64,000 bases of DNA from CBDBND01 sp965262665 (lineage in GTDB: Bacteria > Pseudomonadota > Alphaproteobacteria > Rhodospirillales > Rhodospirillaceae). Below, in pieces: positions 62,592 to 64,000 of the stretch; position 1 is the first letter of the stretch, and each line of letters starts with the position of its first letter. Where the stretch lies: the NCBI GenBank assembly GCA_965262665.1, contig CBDHFR010000004.1:496001-560000 (forward strand), given 5' to 3'. A model generated the notes under the pieces. The model searched no databases. It saw only the letters and a list, made by a program, of their open reading frames with translations, and was not told where the DNA came from. The position numbers and the translations under genes were made by a program.

Positions 62592-62969
62592 ATGAGCAAG
62601 ACTGATATAGAGGCCATCAAGTTGCGCCGGCAAGCCGTTCTCGCTGAGATTGACAGTCTTGAGGGCGAGCTAAAGGATTTGGATACTGCGCTTAGGGTTC
62701 TCCACAGCCTCTTTCCTATTAGCAGTGAAACAGGGACAAAGTCTGGCCCCCCACGCCCAGAAGGCATTCCTACAATTTTTGAGATGGTTACCGAGTTTCT
62801 CAATCAAGCCCCAGATGGATTGACCTACCAGCAAATTGTCGATGCAATTAGAGATAAATACTGGCCGGGCGTGAAGCCCAGGCAAATTACCCCCAGCATC
62901 TACGGTTACGCTAAGCGAGGCCGTATAAAAAAGGCCAGTCCAGGAAGGTTTTGTGCACTTAGCAAGTGA
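62592..62969 (+). CDS. Transposon passenger 1: small coiled-coil/winged-helix protein
   Basis: The 125-residue protein has an N-terminal coiled coil (KLRRQAVLAEIDSLEGELKD ... LRVLHSL). A C-terminal winged-helix-like domain follows (GIPTIFEMVTEFLNQAPDGL with TYQQIVDAIRDKYWPG and ITPSIYGYAKRGRIKKA), a layout often seen in small DNA-binding regulators. I do not recognise a named family. Its place inside an intact transposon suggests control of transposition or a host benefit. Confidence 0.65.
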   Translation: MSKTDIEAIKLRRQAVLAEIDSLEGELKDLDTALRVLHSLFPISSETGTKSGPPRPEGIPTIFEMVTEFLNQAPDGLTYQQIVDAIRDKYWPGVKPRQITPSIYGYAKRGRIKKASPGRFCALSK

Positions 62970-63001
62970 GCGTCAGACAGTCTCACTCCTGGCGATAAAC
63001 C

Positions 63002-63262
63002 CTATTTGGGTTTTGGTCTGTTCCAGCGCCGATTGGCGGCGTCTTGAGCGATTTCTTTTCGTCGGGTGGCGCTAAGCGATTCGGCGCGGGCGCGACCACC
63101 CTTTAGGCCTCCCGTTCGGCCTAATTCAACCGCTGATTGGTTCTTATTCTGGTCTATAGGCGGCGTGGGCGCTACATCTTCAACTTGGCCCGTGAGAATA
63201 TCACCAATCAACTTGCCGAGTTCCACGGGGTCTCGGGGTCGTTTAAGGCGCTTTGCTATCAT
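63002..63262 (-). CDS. Transposon passenger 2: small basic GGxKGG-type protein
   Basis: The 86-residue protein has a basic C-terminal motif (ELGRTGGLKGGRARAESLSA with TRRKEIAQDAANRRW) that recurs in many short bacterial proteins of unknown role and may bind nucleic acid. Its 3' end faces passenger 1, 32 bp apart, so the two genes converge. It lies wholly within the transposon. Confidence 0.65.
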   Translation of the reverse strand: MIAKRLKRPRDPVELGKLIGDILTGQVEDVAPTPPIDQNKNQSAVELGRTGGLKGGRARAESLSATRRKEIAQDAANRRWNRPKPK

Positions 63263-63334
63263 GAGGGCAGTATGCCACGGTTAGCCAGAAGGCTCAAACT
63301 GGCGCTATTCAAACTGTACCACTACCGCAAAATC

Positions 63335-63395
63335 AGTCCAGTTGGGCGGCGTAAAACCAGTCCATTTTATGTGATGCCGAAGGCGTTGTTGCGGG
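63335..63395. repeat. IS21-like end repeat, right part
   Basis: Together with 61315-61327 this gives two tandem units of the kind GGCGGxGCAAAAxxxxTCCA then GGCGGCGTAAAACCAGTCCA. They match the pattern at 41705-41757. The IS1-like transposon inserted inside this IS21 remnant. Confidence 0.6.
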
Positions 63396-63532
63396 TTGTC
63401 CCGGTAGTGCATGGGAGGGACCCGCGCGGCTTTGCGTAGCGTTTCGCGTGTGCGAAGCGAAGGCGTGTGGGCGGTGCCTGTGTACTTGTAGTCATGGATG
63501 CGTCGCTCCGCGCCTGCCTGTAAAGGCCATCA

Positions 63533-64000
63533 TCATTCTACGACAAAGAAAACGATAAAGGTCATTGCGATCAAATATATAGCCTTGGGAACTTTCTGTG
63601 CTCGTCCCGTTGCCACCTTGATGGCGGCGTAGGACACAAAGCCAAACCCCAGTCCGTGGGTGATGGAAAAGGTCAAGGGCATGGAAATGGCTGTTATCAA
63701 GGCGGGCGTGTATTCGGTGAGATCGTCCCAGTCGATGTCGGTCAGGCTCTTGGCCATGACACAACCGACGTAGATCAACGCGGGTGCGGCAGCATAGCTT
63801 GGCACCATGGCCGCTAAAGGCGCAAAGAACACAGCAAAGAGGAAAAGAACGGCCACGACTAAGGCGGTCAGTCCAGTGCGACCGCCAGCGCGAATGCCGG
63901 GCACGCTTTCGATATACGCGGTGACGGGTGAAGTGCCCAGACAGCTCCCGGCTACGGTAGCAGCGCTGTCGGCGAAGAGAGCCTCCCTTAGCTTTGGCAA
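63533..64000 (-). CDS. NCS2-family purine permease (AzgA/PbuG-like), 5' end outside window
   Basis: These are the C-terminal 155 residues of a nucleobase permease. Characteristic segments are GTSPVTAYIESVPGIRAGGR, TGLTALVVAVLFLFAVFF, APLAAMVPSYAAAPALIYVG, DIDWDDLTEYTPALITAISM and THGLGFGFVSYAAIKVATGR. Members import guanine/hypoxanthine or adenine with protons. The start lies beyond 64000. It marks the return to ordinary chromosomal DNA. Confidence 0.9.
   Translation of the reverse strand: MPKLREALFADSAATVAGSCLGTSPVTAYIESVPGIRAGGRTGLTALVVAVLFLFAVFFAPLAAMVPSYAAAPALIYVGCVMAKSLTDIDWDDLTEYTPALITAISMPLTFSITHGLGFGFVSYAAIKVATGRAQKVPKAIYLIAMTFIVFFVVE

Larger units (their letters stand above)
61328..63326. 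mobile_element. IS1-like transposon with two passenger genes (about 2.0 kb)
   Basis: Perfect 20-bp terminal inverted repeats (GGTAGTGGTACAGTTTGAAT at 61328-61347 and its complement at 63307-63326) are flanked by a perfect 8-bp duplication GCAAAATC (61320-61327, 63327-63334). Inside are a transposase on the minus strand, a 375-bp non-coding stretch with two strong hairpins, and two small genes. An 8-9-bp duplication fits the IS1 family. All parts look intact, so the insertion is recent. Confidence 0.88.

Overview
This window looks like a chromosome segment of an alphaproteobacterium, probably from the Rhodospirillales and neighbouring groups. The evidence is the neighbourhood trxB / Lrp / greA-carB-carA, an adjacent psd-pssA pair, a cytochrome c' next to a b561-type cytochrome, and homologue styles typical of that class. 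No rRNA, tRNA or CRISPR array was found. The placement rests on gene order and protein flavour, not on a database search.

From 1 to about 26 kb is housekeeping DNA: a DNA methyltransferase cut by the left edge, a LOG-family gene broken by an amber codon, cytochrome c', a b561 cytochrome, two envelope proteins, phospholipid synthesis (psd-pssA), a PadR-controlled RND efflux operon, uvrB, an aspartate aminotransferase coupled to an alpha/beta hydrolase, a LysR regulator, thioredoxin reductase, an Lrp regulator, greA and carB-carA. Its one scar is a pair of abutting IS630 remnants inserted in the 3' end of the LysR gene.

From about 26 to 63.4 kb is an accessory region packed with mobile DNA: IS5 (two copies), ISAs1, IS3 (two intact copies and one remnant), IS30 (two fragments), IS630 (three remnants in the window), IS481, IS21 fragments, an IS1-like 2-kb transposon with two passenger genes, a 164-bp MITE-like element and several solo terminal repeats. 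Between these lie a secreted VOC protein inside a long inverted repeat, a tyrosine recombinase, an MFS transporter divergent from an amidohydrolase, a BREX locus, a TonB-like protein, SAM methyltransferase, SYLF-domain and TPR proteins, and a DUF1611-racemase gene pair.

The BREX locus (35.1-41.5 kb) has the brxE-brxA-brxB-brxC-pglX layout of BREX type 6 but appears dead. brxA is frameshifted, brxC has lost exactly its P-loop ATPase domain in frame, pglX has lost its start and C terminus, pglZ is absent, and a truncated Mrr-like nuclease fragment lies where pglX ends.

The points most worth follow-up are the ATPase-less BrxC, the IS1-like transposon with passenger genes and two strong hairpins, the DUF1611 plus alanine/ornithine-racemase-fold operon, the VOC gene inside about 48-bp inverted repeats, and a small two-gene unit (PD-(D/E)XK-like protein plus a short overlapping ORF) split by an IS3 insertion. 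The window ends inside an NCS2-type purine permease.
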